Shown piece by piece: positions 54,970 to 63,973 of a DNA stretch of 64,000 bases; positions within the stretch are counted from its first letter, which is position 1; every line of letters starts with the position of its first letter. Source of the DNA: Flavobacterium degerlachei (GTDB lineage: Bacteria; Bacteroidota; Bacteroidia; Flavobacteriales; Flavobacteriaceae); the NCBI RefSeq assembly GCF_900106645.1, contig NZ_FNMV01000018.1, forward strand, positions 17,065 to 81,064. The letters are read 5' to 3'. A model generated the notes under the pieces. The model made no database searches. It saw only the letters and a program-made list of their open reading frames with translations, and had not been told where the DNA came from. Position numbers and translations under genes: made by a program.

Positions 54970-55614
54970 TTGGATCTATTTGAAAATTCAAGTGATTGGG
55001 CTAAAAAATTAGACCCAATTCTTGTTAAATATAAAGGAAGAAAGCACCCGCTAGACCATCATAACCTTTACCAACTATTGGTAATGGTAGTGCTTTCTGC
55101 CCAAGATTCTGATGCTAATATAAACAATATTTCTCCTGCATTATTTACTGCTTATCCCAATATGGAAAGTTTCCTCGGATCGAATATAGAGACTCTAATT
55201 CCATACATATCTAATGTCAAGAATTTTAAAAATAAAGCCAAATGGCTGATGGAAATTGCAAAAAAGATCCAAAAAGATGAAAATATTCCATTAAGTATGC
55301 ACGCTTTAGTTGCCCTAAAAGGCGTTGGACGGAAATCAGCAAATGTTATTAGGCGTGAATTTAGTGTTCCCGCAACAGGAATTATCGCAGATTTACATGT
55401 AATTCGAGTAGCTCCAAGAATTGGAATAACAGCAGAAACTAAAGACGGAATAAAAGCCGAAAAACAACTCATGCAAGTGCTACCAAATAACATCTGGAGC
55501 GAAATTGGAATGGCAATCTCTTTTCTGGGAAGAGAAACTTGTCGGCCTCAACCTAAATGTCCTGAGTGTCCTATAAATTCGATTTGTAAATATTACAGTG
55601 AACCTTATAAATAG
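54970..55614 (+). CDS. Endonuclease III-like DNA glycosylase (HhH-GPD)
   Basis: 214 residues. Base-excision glycosylase/AP lyase family: LSAQDSDANINN, the helix-hairpin-helix LKGVGRKSANVI with the catalytic Lys, and ADLHVIRVAPRIG with the catalytic Asp (usual form VDTHVxRV). A C-terminal four-Cys loop CRPQPKCPECPINSIC fits an iron-sulfur cluster, but the first spacing is C-x5-C where E. coli Nth has C-x6-C. The start is a TTG at 54970, 4 nt after the msrB stop; no in-frame ATG gives the N-terminus. Nth proper or a close paralogue: family sure, which one less so. Confidence 0.85.
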   Translation: MDLFENSSDWAKKLDPILVKYKGRKHPLDHHNLYQLLVMVVLSAQDSDANINNISPALFTAYPNMESFLGSNIETLIPYISNVKNFKNKAKWLMEIAKKIQKDENIPLSMHALVALKGVGRKSANVIRREFSVPATGIIADLHVIRVAPRIGITAETKDGIKAEKQLMQVLPNNIWSEIGMAISFLGRETCRPQPKCPECPINSICKYYSEPYK

Positions 55615-55740
55615 TAAAAGAATACTGTAGTTCACTATTTTAAAATCGCTATCAACTTCTCTGGAAAATAGCTAATAACAATTTGTGCAACTTTTTGATT
55701 ATCTATACATTTACAATTAAACCTAACTAAATTATCTTAC

Positions 55741-56769
55741 ATGAAAAAAACTATCGCCCTTCTATTAATCCTTTTTGTGTTTGTTCAATGCAAAAGTGTA
55801 AAAACGCCCGCTAATGATAATTTTGCAATAGTAATTCATGGAGGTGCTGGAACTATATTGAAAAAGAATATGTCTCCAGAATTAGAGGCAGAATACAAAG
55901 CAAAGCTCGAAGAGGCTGTAAAAGTTGGTTATGCAGTTTTAAAAAATGGTGGTTCAAGTATAGAAGCAGTAGAAAAAACTATTAATGTAATGGAGAATTC
56001 CCCATTATTTAATGCAGGAAAAGGAGCCGTGTTCACTAATCAAGGAAAGAATGAGTTAGACGCATCAATAATGGATGGAAAGACCCTAAAGGCAGGTGCA
56101 ATTGCTGGGGTTACTACAGTTAAAAATCCAATTAGTCTGGCAAGAGCGGTAATGGAAAAATCAGAACATGTACTATTAGCAAGAGAAGGAGCTGAATATT
56201 TTGCAAAGGAAAACGGACTAGAGCTAGTAAATCCTGCATACTTTTATACAGAAAACCGATACCAATCGTTACTAAAAGCACAAGAAAAGGAGAAAATTGA
56301 GCTTGATCACTCCGGAAACACCTCATTTTATGACCCGTACATCAAAGACAATAAATTTGGAACTGTAGGTTGCGTAGCCTTAGATAAAAACGGAAATCTT
56401 GCTGCAGGTACTTCTACTGGCGGGATGACCAACAAAAAATGGGGACGCATTGGTGATACGCCTATAATTGGGGCCGGAACTTATGCTAATAATACTACTT
56501 GTGGTGTTTCTTCAACCGGATGGGGAGAATTTTTTATTCGTAATGTCGTCGCTTATGATATCTCAGCTCTAATGGAATATAAAGGATTATCATTAGAGGA
56601 TGCTGCTAAGGAAGTAATTCAAAAGAAGCTAACGAAACTTGGTGGTGATGGTGGAATCGTAGCAATGGACAAAGACGGAAATATTTCAATGGAATTCAAT
56701 ACTGCCGGCATGTACAGGGCTTCAATAGATACCAAAGGAAAATTAATGATTGGAATTTACGAAAAGTAA
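55741..56769 (+). CDS. Isoaspartyl peptidase/L-asparaginase (Ntn type), lipoprotein
   Basis: 342 residues. Lipoprotein signal LLLILFVFVQC with Cys17, then the asparaginase-2 fold: FAIVIHGGAGTI, NPLFNAGKGAVF-like ENSPLFNAGKGAVFTN, and the autocleavage site before Thr208 in KFGTVGCVALD with the later GTSTGGMTNKKWGRIGD. The proenzyme cuts itself at Thr208 into two chains and hydrolyses isoaspartyl dipeptides or asparagine. The signal indicates an envelope location. It has its own possible promoter (TTG 55683, TACATTTA 55706-55713) and a strong terminator. Confidence 0.93.
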   Translation: MKKTIALLLILFVFVQCKSVKTPANDNFAIVIHGGAGTILKKNMSPELEAEYKAKLEEAVKVGYAVLKNGGSSIEAVEKTINVMENSPLFNAGKGAVFTNQGKNELDASIMDGKTLKAGAIAGVTTVKNPISLARAVMEKSEHVLLAREGAEYFAKENGLELVNPAYFYTENRYQSLLKAQEKEKIELDHSGNTSFYDPYIKDNKFGTVGCVALDKNGNLAAGTSTGGMTNKKWGRIGDTPIIGAGTYANNTTCGVSSTGWGEFFIRNVVAYDISALMEYKGLSLEDAAKEVIQKKLTKLGGDGGIVAMDKDGNISMEFNTAGMYRASIDTKGKLMIGIYEK

Positions 56770-56789
56770 TGAACAATGCTTACCAACTA

Positions 56790-56835
56790 AAAAGCCTTTT
56801 AACTCATAATTATATGACTTAAAAGGCTTTTTTTT
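56790..56835 (+). terminator. Terminator after the isoaspartyl peptidase gene
   Basis: AAAGCCTTTTAA (56791-56802) pairs with TTAAAAGGCTTT (56819-56830), then a T-run; A-rich on the other side, so it may work for the convergent gene as well. Confidence 0.85.
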
Positions 56836-56847
56836 ATGTTTAAACAG

Positions 56848-57798
56848 TTACAGACACAATCTATCAACTATTTTAGATACGGAACTTATTTCGGTTGTAT
56901 TTTCAATGGTAGGTCCGGCAACCCAAACCGTTTTATAAGTAACTTCAGTAGCGGCTTTTGTAACCGCATTTGATCCTATCATATAACGTATCATTTTAAC
57001 CCACTTTTTTAGTGTTTTACTTTTATTCAATGTTTTTTCAATCCAAGATTGTTTTGTCCCTACTTTTTGAACATAAGGAGTATTAATTACAGTACATGGC
57101 GTTCCTGAAATTTTCTCTGTCAACACGATATCCTCTGCTTTATAATCAACGCAAGCTTGTTTATATTCCTCTGAAACTCCCGACTCAAATGAAGCTATAA
57201 ATGGACTTCCCACTGAAACTCCTACTGCACCATAGGCCATCATTTTATCAAGTTCAGCCTTTGTACTCACCCCTCCTGCCGAAATAATAGGCAGCGTGGT
57301 CTTTTCATTTAATTCTTTTATCAATTCTTCAGGCGAAAGATTTCCGCGGTGACCACCAGCTTGATTATTTACCGCTATTAAAGCATCAGCTCCTAAGCTT
57401 TCTACTTTTTTAGCAAAAGCCAAGTCTGTAACATCACAAAAAACTTTAATCCCTACTTTGTGCGCTTGATTGATCGTCTCCTCAGGCGAACCTAGTGAAG
57501 TGATGATAAAATCTACTTTTTCATCACACAATACAGCTAATTGGTCTTTGTATTTGATATTTGATTTATTCACAATTAAATTATAGCCAAAACTCCCACC
57601 TGCAACTTTAGCTGCTTTAAGTTCTATAACAGAAGCTCGCAATTCTTCCAGTGTTCTGTAGTTTAAAGCTGGAATACAACCTGCCACACCAGCTTTCATT
57701 CCCTCAATAACCATTTTAGTATTCGAAACAAGAAACATAGGCGCCATAATTAATGGACGATTTATCTGTAATAGAGCAGTAAGCGTAGGTTTGGTCAT
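56848..57798 (-). CDS. Nitronate monooxygenase-like flavoprotein
   Basis: 316 residues of the NMO/2-nitropropane dioxygenase family, an FMN TIM barrel: NRPLIMAPMFLVSNTKMVIEG at the start, FIITSLGSPEE, ALIAVNNQAGGHRGN with the conserved AGGHRG-type motif, and PIISAGGVSTKAELDKMMAYGAVGVSVGSPFI for FMN phosphate. It may detoxify alkyl nitronates or have another flavin-dependent role. A TTG at 57822 is in frame, but a -7 box (57827-57820) overlaps it, so the ATG at 57798 is preferred. Convergent with the isoaspartyl peptidase gene. Confidence 0.88.
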   Translation of the reverse strand: MTKPTLTALLQINRPLIMAPMFLVSNTKMVIEGMKAGVAGCIPALNYRTLEELRASVIELKAAKVAGGSFGYNLIVNKSNIKYKDQLAVLCDEKVDFIITSLGSPEETINQAHKVGIKVFCDVTDLAFAKKVESLGADALIAVNNQAGGHRGNLSPEELIKELNEKTTLPIISAGGVSTKAELDKMMAYGAVGVSVGSPFIASFESGVSEEYKQACVDYKAEDIVLTEKISGTPCTVINTPYVQKVGTKQSWIEKTLNKSKTLKKWVKMIRYMIGSNAVTKAATEVTYKTVWVAGPTIENTTEISSVSKIVDRLCL

Positions 57799-57819
57799 TT
57801 TAAGTTTTTTTAATTCTAA

Positions 57820-57837
57820 CAAATATATACAAATATA
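57820..57837 (-). promoter_or_regulatory. Tandem -7 boxes of the NMO-like gene
   Basis: Minus-strand TATATTTG occurs twice, at 57837-57830 and 57827-57820, ten nucleotides apart. Either could serve; the TTG element is not clear for either. Confidence 0.45.
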
Positions 57838-57933
57838 CTATGCGTGCCTACTAAATTTAATATCAATACAAAGTTAAAAAGTTCATCGATAAAATATTTT
57901 GTTCTTTTTCCTTTTTTTATTTAAAATAAATAA

Positions 57934-57957
57934 TAACTTTGTATTTCAAAGTACTTT
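57934..57957 (+). promoter_or_regulatory. -7 box and operator-like element before the membrane protein gene
   Basis: TAACTTTG (57934-57941) is a full -7 match, and ACTTTG-TATTT-CAAAGTACTTT (57936-57957) overlaps it. AAAGTACTTT (57948-57957) is a perfect palindrome. The same arrangement recurs at 58892-58913. Confidence 0.55.
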
Positions 57958-57961
57958 AACT

Positions 57962-58576
57962 ATGGCTGATAAACATCAAGAAGATTTAATGCATATTCGT
58001 TCTATGATGGAACGTTCTTCCCGTTTTATTTCACTGAGTGGACTTTCTGGTGTTTTTGCAGGACTATCTGCATTAGTCGGTGGAACATATGTCTACTTGC
58101 GTTTAAAAAATTTAGGCATTGATTATTTGACTTCTGAAAACTCTTTTTATGATAAAGATTTGGTTCTAGAGTTTTTTCTAGTAGCGTTAATTGTTCTGTT
58201 CTTTGCTTTAACTTTTGGAATCTATTTTACTTTGCAAAAAAGTAAAAAAAACAATCATCCTATTTGGACTTCAACTACTAAGAACTTAGTTATTAATTTG
58301 GCTATTCCTTTATGTGTAGGATTCGTGTTTTGTCTTTCGCTATTGATACATAACTTGTTTGTTTTTATAGCACCAGTAACCTTATTATTCTATGGTTTAG
58401 CGTTAATAAACGCTGAGAAATATACCTTTTCGGATATTAAGTACTTAGGATATCTTGAACTAATTTTAGGTATGCTATCACTATTCTTCATAGGTAAAGG
58501 ATTATTATTTTGGATTGTAGGTTTTGGAGTATTACACATTTTGTATGGTATTATTTTATTTAAAAAATACAAATAA
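57962..58576 (+). CDS. Small polytopic membrane protein beside a winged-helix regulator
   Basis: 204 residues. The soluble N-terminus MADKHQEDLMHIRSMMERSS is followed by five to six hydrophobic segments. I know no functional name; proteins of this form are common in Flavobacteria directly in front of a small winged-helix regulator. A frame with TTG start reaches back to 57899, but a -7 box at 57934-57941 lies within it, so the ATG at 57962 is used. The stop is 2 nt before the regulator gene, which indicates one transcript. It may be the sensor or the target of the regulator. Confidence 0.75.
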   Translation: MADKHQEDLMHIRSMMERSSRFISLSGLSGVFAGLSALVGGTYVYLRLKNLGIDYLTSENSFYDKDLVLEFFLVALIVLFFALTFGIYFTLQKSKKNNHPIWTSTTKNLVINLAIPLCVGFVFCLSLLIHNLFVFIAPVTLLFYGLALINAEKYTFSDIKYLGYLELILGMLSLFFIGKGLLFWIVGFGVLHILYGIILFKKYK

Positions 58577-58578
58577 TA

Positions 58579-58872
58579 ATGGGTATCATCGATAAGCTAA
58601 ATAAGGATTTTGAAAGCAGAGTAAGACTGGGTATTATGTCTATTCTGTTAGTAAACGATTGGGTAGATTTTACCGAAATGAAATCCTTATTAGAAGTAAC
58701 TGATGGAAATTTAGCTAGCCATTCCGCTGGCTTAGAAAAGATGAATTACATCGAAGTTAAAAAAGAGTTTGTAGGTAAAAAACCGAAAACTTCGTACCGA
58801 GTTACAAATGTTGGACGTATTGCCTTCAAAGAACATTTAAACTTTCTTGAAAAATTAATAAAATCAAAATAG
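58579..58872 (+). CDS. Winged-helix transcriptional regulator (HTH_34-like)
   Basis: 97 residues. A small winged-helix DNA-binding protein: RVRLGIMSILLVNDWVDFTE for the first helices, MKSLLEVTDGNLASHSAGLE as recognition helix, and KPKTSYRVTNVGRIAFKEHL as wing and last helix, much like the ArsR/MarR-related HTH_34 group. No ligand domain. It starts 2 nt after the membrane protein gene. Identical operator-like elements lie before its transcript (57936-57957) and before the next gene (58892-58913), so it probably controls both, including itself. That is inference from the paired sites. Confidence 0.85.
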   Translation: MGIIDKLNKDFESRVRLGIMSILLVNDWVDFTEMKSLLEVTDGNLASHSAGLEKMNYIEVKKEFVGKKPKTSYRVTNVGRIAFKEHLNFLEKLIKSK

Positions 58873-58890
58873 CCTATTTTTTTAACTTTT

Positions 58891-58913
58891 TACTTTGAAA
58901 AACAAAGTACTTT
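58891..58913 (+). promoter_or_regulatory. Second operator-like element, before the DUF4153/DUF4173-like gene
   Basis: TACTTTG-AAAAA-CAAAGTA (58891-58909) is a perfect 7-bp inverted repeat; with TTT it gives ACTTTG-N5-CAAAGTACTTT, the same as at 57936-57957. TTACTTTG inside it is one base off a -7 box. Confidence 0.5.
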
Positions 58914-58927
58914 TAAACTTTTGAAAC

Positions 58928-60310
58928 ATGAAAAAACATCAATTAATTATCGTAACAACAGCAATTTTTTCATTATTATTTTACAATGAAAGCCTAGGTA
59001 TCAACCTTGCATTTTTTGCTCTATCGTTATTATTTATAACTATCAACCAGACTAAAACTAAAACAACTCTCTTTAAATGGTTCATTGCAACAACTCTGCT
59101 ATCCGTTGCAGCATTTGCTTATTATGGCGATATAGCATCATTTTTTGCTCTATCGTTATCATTAATTTTTTTACAATTTCAAAGTCAAGACCCGCAACTT
59201 AAGTTGATACAAACTTTGCCTATCGTTATTCTTAACATGGTCACTTCAATAGGAAGACCCCTAATTTTTAGTCAATGGTTTCCTAGAACCAAAATCGATA
59301 ATAATGTCGCCAAGAAAATTATAGCCTACATCCTAATTCCTTCTGTTTTTTTAGTGCTGTTTTTTATAGCTTACTCTTTTGGTAGTGATACCTTTTCTTC
59401 ATTATTTCTATATGAATTAGATTTAGATTTTTGGCATTTTATACTAATTTCTTGTGTTGGTTTTTATATTTCCTTTAGTTTTTGGAATTATTTTACTCCA
59501 AACTACTGTCATACTATTAATTCAAAACTAGCTGATAAATTTTCGGACCAAGCTAAAGAATTAAACAAGGGTAGTTTTTCATTTCTAGATCTTACTTTTG
59601 AACGCAAAAGTGGCGAGATTTCACTTGTTTTACTAAATTTTATGTTAGTCATATTTATAGCTACTTACAACTACGAGCAATTTTTTAAAGTACCAAATAG
59701 CACCAATCTAAGCGCCGCGACACATGATAGAGTTAACGCGGTAATCATTTCGATTATAATGGCTGTGGCGGTAATTTTATTTTATTTCAAAGGAGGTTTC
59801 AATTTTGATCCTAAAGCCAAATTATTAAAAGCCCTAGCAAAAGTCTGGATCGGTTTAAACGCTATTCTGATTATAAGCTCCGCTATAAAAAACTCAGAAT
59901 ATATCTTCGAATTTGGAATGACCTACAAACGATTGGGTGTATATGCTTTTCTAACAATTACGTTTATTGGTTTAGTAATTACGTTTTTAAAAATCAAGAA
60001 TAAGAAGACAAATGCTTTTCTGTTTAATCAAATGTTTCTGTACCTATATGCTTTAGTACTAGTATGTGCCATCTTTAACTGGGGAAACTTAATTACAACT
60101 TACAATATCAGCGTAAACAAAGGAGTAGATCCACAATTTATAAGTCGACTTAATTATAATGATAAAGCTAGAAGAGCGTATTTTAAAGAAAATCACTTAG
60201 ATGGTACTTATAACGAAGAATCAAAAGAACGAGAAATCAGTCACAATCAAAATACCAGTTTCTTATCAAAAAATTTATATTATTTAACTATTGAGCAAAT
60301 TAAAAAATAA
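58928..60310 (+). CDS. Large membrane protein, DUF4153/DUF4173-like
   Basis: 460 residues with about twelve hydrophobic segments and a soluble C-terminal tail of ~60 residues that begins NYNDKARRAYFKENHLDGTY. The overall pattern recalls the DUF4153/DUF4173 membrane proteins of Bacteroidota; which of the two I cannot tell. It follows the winged-helix regulator by 55 nt and carries the operator-like element in front of it. Function unknown. Closed by a 14-bp hairpin. Confidence 0.65.
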   Translation: MKKHQLIIVTTAIFSLLFYNESLGINLAFFALSLLFITINQTKTKTTLFKWFIATTLLSVAAFAYYGDIASFFALSLSLIFLQFQSQDPQLKLIQTLPIVILNMVTSIGRPLIFSQWFPRTKIDNNVAKKIIAYILIPSVFLVLFFIAYSFGSDTFSSLFLYELDLDFWHFILISCVGFYISFSFWNYFTPNYCHTINSKLADKFSDQAKELNKGSFSFLDLTFERKSGEISLVLLNFMLVIFIATYNYEQFFKVPNSTNLSAATHDRVNAVIISIIMAVAVILFYFKGGFNFDPKAKLLKALAKVWIGLNAILIISSAIKNSEYIFEFGMTYKRLGVYAFLTITFIGLVITFLKIKNKKTNAFLFNQMFLYLYALVLVCAIFNWGNLITTYNISVNKGVDPQFISRLNYNDKARRAYFKENHLDGTYNEESKEREISHNQNTSFLSKNLYYLTIEQIKK

Positions 60311-60320
60311 AGTATAAAAA

Positions 60321-60354
60321 CAGAGAGTCCGAAAAAAAAATTTCGGACTCTCTG
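60321..60354. terminator. Hairpin after the DUF4153/DUF4173-like gene
   Basis: CAGAGAGTCCGAAA (60321-60334) pairs perfectly with TTTCGGACTCTCTG (60341-60354). A T-run exists only on the minus strand. Confidence 0.65.
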
Positions 60355-60764
60355 CTACTAAACCAAAGTATATATTATTCAAAAACTAAACAATTAAATT
60401 TATGATAGAGTTGGGGCAAATCATTAATACTAATGGTAGTTTAATTCTTTAACGAATTTAGATAAAAATAGATTAAAAGTACAATATAATCGACTAAATA
60501 CATGTTTTTTAAACAAAAGTACGTTATTACTTATAAAATAAAATGTTGAAGATAGTGTATTACATAAAGTATAATAAATAATATTAAAACTTTATAAGAA
60601 CCACTATCTTCTTAGTTAGCCAATTTAAGACCTTAAAATTGAAACTATTTGAATAGCTTTACTCTAATACTAAGCTCTTTTTCCGCTAAATTATTTTAAT
60701 TATTAATTAAGATTAATCTTAAAGCCATATTATAATGCCTTTTCTAATTAATCTCCAATAAAAC
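60355..60764. other. AT-rich intergenic stretch
   Basis: About 410 nt between convergent genes. No coding frame, tRNA or repeat that I can recognise. Confidence 0.5.
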
Positions 60765-63761
60765 TTAGAAATTAATAAATAATTGAATAGTAACTGTCGT
60801 ACCATTACATTCGGTAAAATCAATCTTTATAGGGTCCAAATTGTCTTTTTGTAACAAAACAATGCGTTCCCTAGCTAAGGCGATACCCCTAGATACATGA
60901 AATGTAGATTTTTTGATTGCCTTTAGCCCCTTTCCGTTGTCAATAATCTTACACTCTAAAACCCGTTCGTCAATCATTTTAAAGGAAATATTCAGTTTTG
61001 GTGAAGGAACAAATTCATCAAAAGCATGAGCAAATACATTTTCCACAAAGGGTTGTATCAGCATGGGTGGGATTTCAAATAAGCTTACAGCAACCACAGG
61101 GTCAATATAAACATCACATAAAACACGGTCTTTAAAACGCATATTTTCAATACACATGTAACTTTTTAAATATTCGACTTCATCTTTAATCGATATAGTT
61201 TGTTTTGGAGAATTTTTTAAGGTCTTTCTCATCAAAGTAGCAAATTCACTAATATAAAGTGACGAATTAACTTCATCATTGTCTTGCACGAAACCTTGAA
61301 TAGATTCTAAAGCATTGTAAATAAAATGAGGATTCATTTGATTTGACAGCGCTTCAAACTTAGCTTCGGTTATTTGCTTTTCTATAATGGCTTTATCTCT
61401 TGCCTTATTCTTCTTCCGCACGAGTATATAAACCACAACTCCCATAACAAATAGGAAAATAATAGTAATAAACCACCAAGCAAACCAAAATGGCGGTGAA
61501 ATATAAACTTTAAGCAATTTAAAAACACTAGATTTCCCAGCATTTAAATCTAAAACTTCCACTTCTACTAAATAATTGCCATAAGGCAAGTAAGCTAAAA
61601 ACAAATTAGTTTTGTCGCTATAAGGGCTCCAACGATTCGAGCTATTTAAACGATATCGAAATTTTAGTTTATCAGCAATAGCATGGCCTTCTGGAATAAA
61701 ATCAATCGAAAGCGAATTCTGATTATAATCAAGCCTCAGTTCCTCTGAAGCATAACGGAACCAATTGAAATTGGATTTATTGAGAGCTGTATTATTGACA
61801 GCTATACTACTAATTCCTAACTTTGAAACCGTTGATTGTTCCTTTGTAAGCGTATTTAAATCAACAACATAATATCCTTTTTGTGTACCAATCCATAACT
61901 GGTTCTCAAATATTTTTGAAGTCGTGAATACACAATCCCTTAATCCCAATTGCTTATCAATCAATCGTACTTTTCCATCTTTATATATATTCATTCCTTT
62001 TTCGGTTCCAATTAATATATAATCTTTAAAAGATTCAAGAAATAAAATTGTATTTCCATTGATATCCTCTTTGGGAATGGTTTTTACTATTTTGAATGAT
62101 TTTCTATCATCTACGATAAAGATAGTTCCAAATTCTGATGCTAAAATCAGCTGCCCATCTCTATTCACCGTAATATGTTTGAACTTTTTTTCATTCCAAA
62201 TTCCTTCAGCCAAATAAGAGTGAAATTGATTGTTTTTATAAACATACAGTCCATTAAAAACCGACAGCAAATACGTCTTGTCTTTGTTAGTCAAAATCTC
62301 CACAATATACTGAGGAGTATTTTTATTGAACTTTGAAAAATGTTTAATACTTTGACCGAGCGCATCCTCATATAATCTGACACCCGCATAAGTAATAGTC
62401 TCAATAAATTTACCGTCATAGGTAAACCCCATTTTCAAACTGTGTTTAGGTAAGTAGTTTTTAATGTTTCCTAAACTGTCTATTTCAAATATCCCTATGT
62501 TGCTGCCTATCCAAAAAGAACCATTGTTTTTTACCATTTCATAAAACTCAATACCACTAGCTGGAATCGTAAAATTTAATTCAAAATCTCTTGATTCAAT
62601 TCCTTGCTTGTTAAGTACTTTATTTCCTTTTTTTAAAAAATCTAATTCGAAATTTTTAAAATCAACAAGTGAAATACTTTTTGAAATGCTTTTACTTGAA
62701 TCTAAAATAGTCAAACCTTTGTTGTGTAAAATAAATTTCTGTAGGCCTAAATATTCGAAATCTATTACTGATTTTGCATCAAATAAATTATAATCAACTA
62801 CTCTATCTAATCGAACTTCATAAATTCCTTTATCATTAGAACCTACATATAAAATATCCTTTGATTTATCATACACTACATTTAATAAAATTTTAGAGCC
62901 TATTCCAAAATATTCCGAAACATTAAACATTTTATCATTCTCAATTTTGTAAAGTCCTCCGTCTGGAGCATAAACTCCCCAAGCAGCAGCATAAATTGAG
63001 TTTGTTTTGCCTTTTGCATATTGCCATACAAAAGATTTTCCGAATCTAGAATTGGAAATTTTACCCTCTAAAATATCATTAATATTAAATTTATCTATAA
63101 ATCCTTCATTACTACTATAAAGTGCAGATCCATAAATAGCTAATTCATAGGTGTTTTTACGCAAAATAATTGGAATAATTTTTGGCTTTGAATCCGATTC
63201 ATCAATTTTAAATAAACCATCAAAAATTGATGCAAAATAAATTTCATCTCTGTATTCGAAAAACGAAATACTAATAAAATCCTCTTTATGAGAAGGCACT
63301 ATTGGTGTTACTAATTTATTTGTATTTATATCAATGATTGAAACTCCCTGCTCCGTGCCCACATATATCTTTTTTTTGAAAGAAAATACTTTTCGCGTTT
63401 TATCAGCTAATAGGCCATCTTTTGTTGTAAACACAGTATATTTTTCACCATCATATTTAGTGATACCCCCTCCATAACTGGCAAACCACATATTTCCGTT
63501 ACTGTCCTGACAAATATCCCAGCAACTGTTATGCCCTAATCCATCAGATTCATCGAGATTAGAAAAGGAGCCATTTTCCATTTTGGAAACACCATTTTCC
63601 GTGCCAATCCATAAAACGTTATTCGAATCCAAAAATAAGGACCGAACAGCATTATTAGGTAAACCATCAGCGGTAGTATAATTTTTCGATGGTAAATATT
63701 GTCCAAATAGTGAATATGAAAAAATAAAATATATAAAAACGCAATAATTTTGAAATTTCAT
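60765..63761 (-). CDS. Two-component propeller sensor kinase (LytS/YehU-type kinase domain)
   Basis: 998 residues. Signal peptide or first membrane helix (MKFQNYCVFIYFIFSYSLFG), then about 680 residues of seven-bladed propeller repeats in the periplasm (first blades LPNNAVRSLFLDSNNVLWIG, GHNSCWDICQDSNGNMWFAS), a Y_Y_Y domain (about 665-740, FRYRLNSSNRWSPYSDKTN), one membrane helix (FAWWFITIIFLFVMGVVVYI), and a His_kinase domain with His812 in NQMNPHFIYNALESIQ and a C-terminal ATPase. Such kinases usually work with a LytTR response regulator, which is not in the window. A GTG at 63767 is also possible; ATG at 63761 was chosen. A palindrome GTACGCGTAC lies upstream at 63820-63829. Confidence 0.9.
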   Translation of the reverse strand: MKFQNYCVFIYFIFSYSLFGQYLPSKNYTTADGLPNNAVRSLFLDSNNVLWIGTENGVSKMENGSFSNLDESDGLGHNSCWDICQDSNGNMWFASYGGGITKYDGEKYTVFTTKDGLLADKTRKVFSFKKKIYVGTEQGVSIIDINTNKLVTPIVPSHKEDFISISFFEYRDEIYFASIFDGLFKIDESDSKPKIIPIILRKNTYELAIYGSALYSSNEGFIDKFNINDILEGKISNSRFGKSFVWQYAKGKTNSIYAAAWGVYAPDGGLYKIENDKMFNVSEYFGIGSKILLNVVYDKSKDILYVGSNDKGIYEVRLDRVVDYNLFDAKSVIDFEYLGLQKFILHNKGLTILDSSKSISKSISLVDFKNFELDFLKKGNKVLNKQGIESRDFELNFTIPASGIEFYEMVKNNGSFWIGSNIGIFEIDSLGNIKNYLPKHSLKMGFTYDGKFIETITYAGVRLYEDALGQSIKHFSKFNKNTPQYIVEILTNKDKTYLLSVFNGLYVYKNNQFHSYLAEGIWNEKKFKHITVNRDGQLILASEFGTIFIVDDRKSFKIVKTIPKEDINGNTILFLESFKDYILIGTEKGMNIYKDGKVRLIDKQLGLRDCVFTTSKIFENQLWIGTQKGYYVVDLNTLTKEQSTVSKLGISSIAVNNTALNKSNFNWFRYASEELRLDYNQNSLSIDFIPEGHAIADKLKFRYRLNSSNRWSPYSDKTNLFLAYLPYGNYLVEVEVLDLNAGKSSVFKLLKVYISPPFWFAWWFITIIFLFVMGVVVYILVRKKNKARDKAIIEKQITEAKFEALSNQMNPHFIYNALESIQGFVQDNDEVNSSLYISEFATLMRKTLKNSPKQTISIKDEVEYLKSYMCIENMRFKDRVLCDVYIDPVVAVSLFEIPPMLIQPFVENVFAHAFDEFVPSPKLNISFKMIDERVLECKIIDNGKGLKAIKKSTFHVSRGIALARERIVLLQKDNLDPIKIDFTECNGTTVTIQLFINF

Positions 63762-63973
63762 TGACACGCAATTAATAATAGTGATAATACTAAATAAGAC
63801 CAGGAGCTACATAATCTTTGTACGCGTACTGTTAAATATAGTAAGCTAAAATAATCTTTAAAAAAGTATAAAACTGTATTTTGTAAGAAAAACATATTTT
63901 TATAAGGATCAGGAACAAAACCTGGGGAGGATTTAATAAAAATATAGATATTTGCAGAGCAAAACAATAATAA

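Noticed and set aside
63758..63967. A 69-codon minus-strand frame before the sensor kinase
   Set aside because: It ends within the kinase start and lies where the kinase promoter should be; composition is not protein-like.
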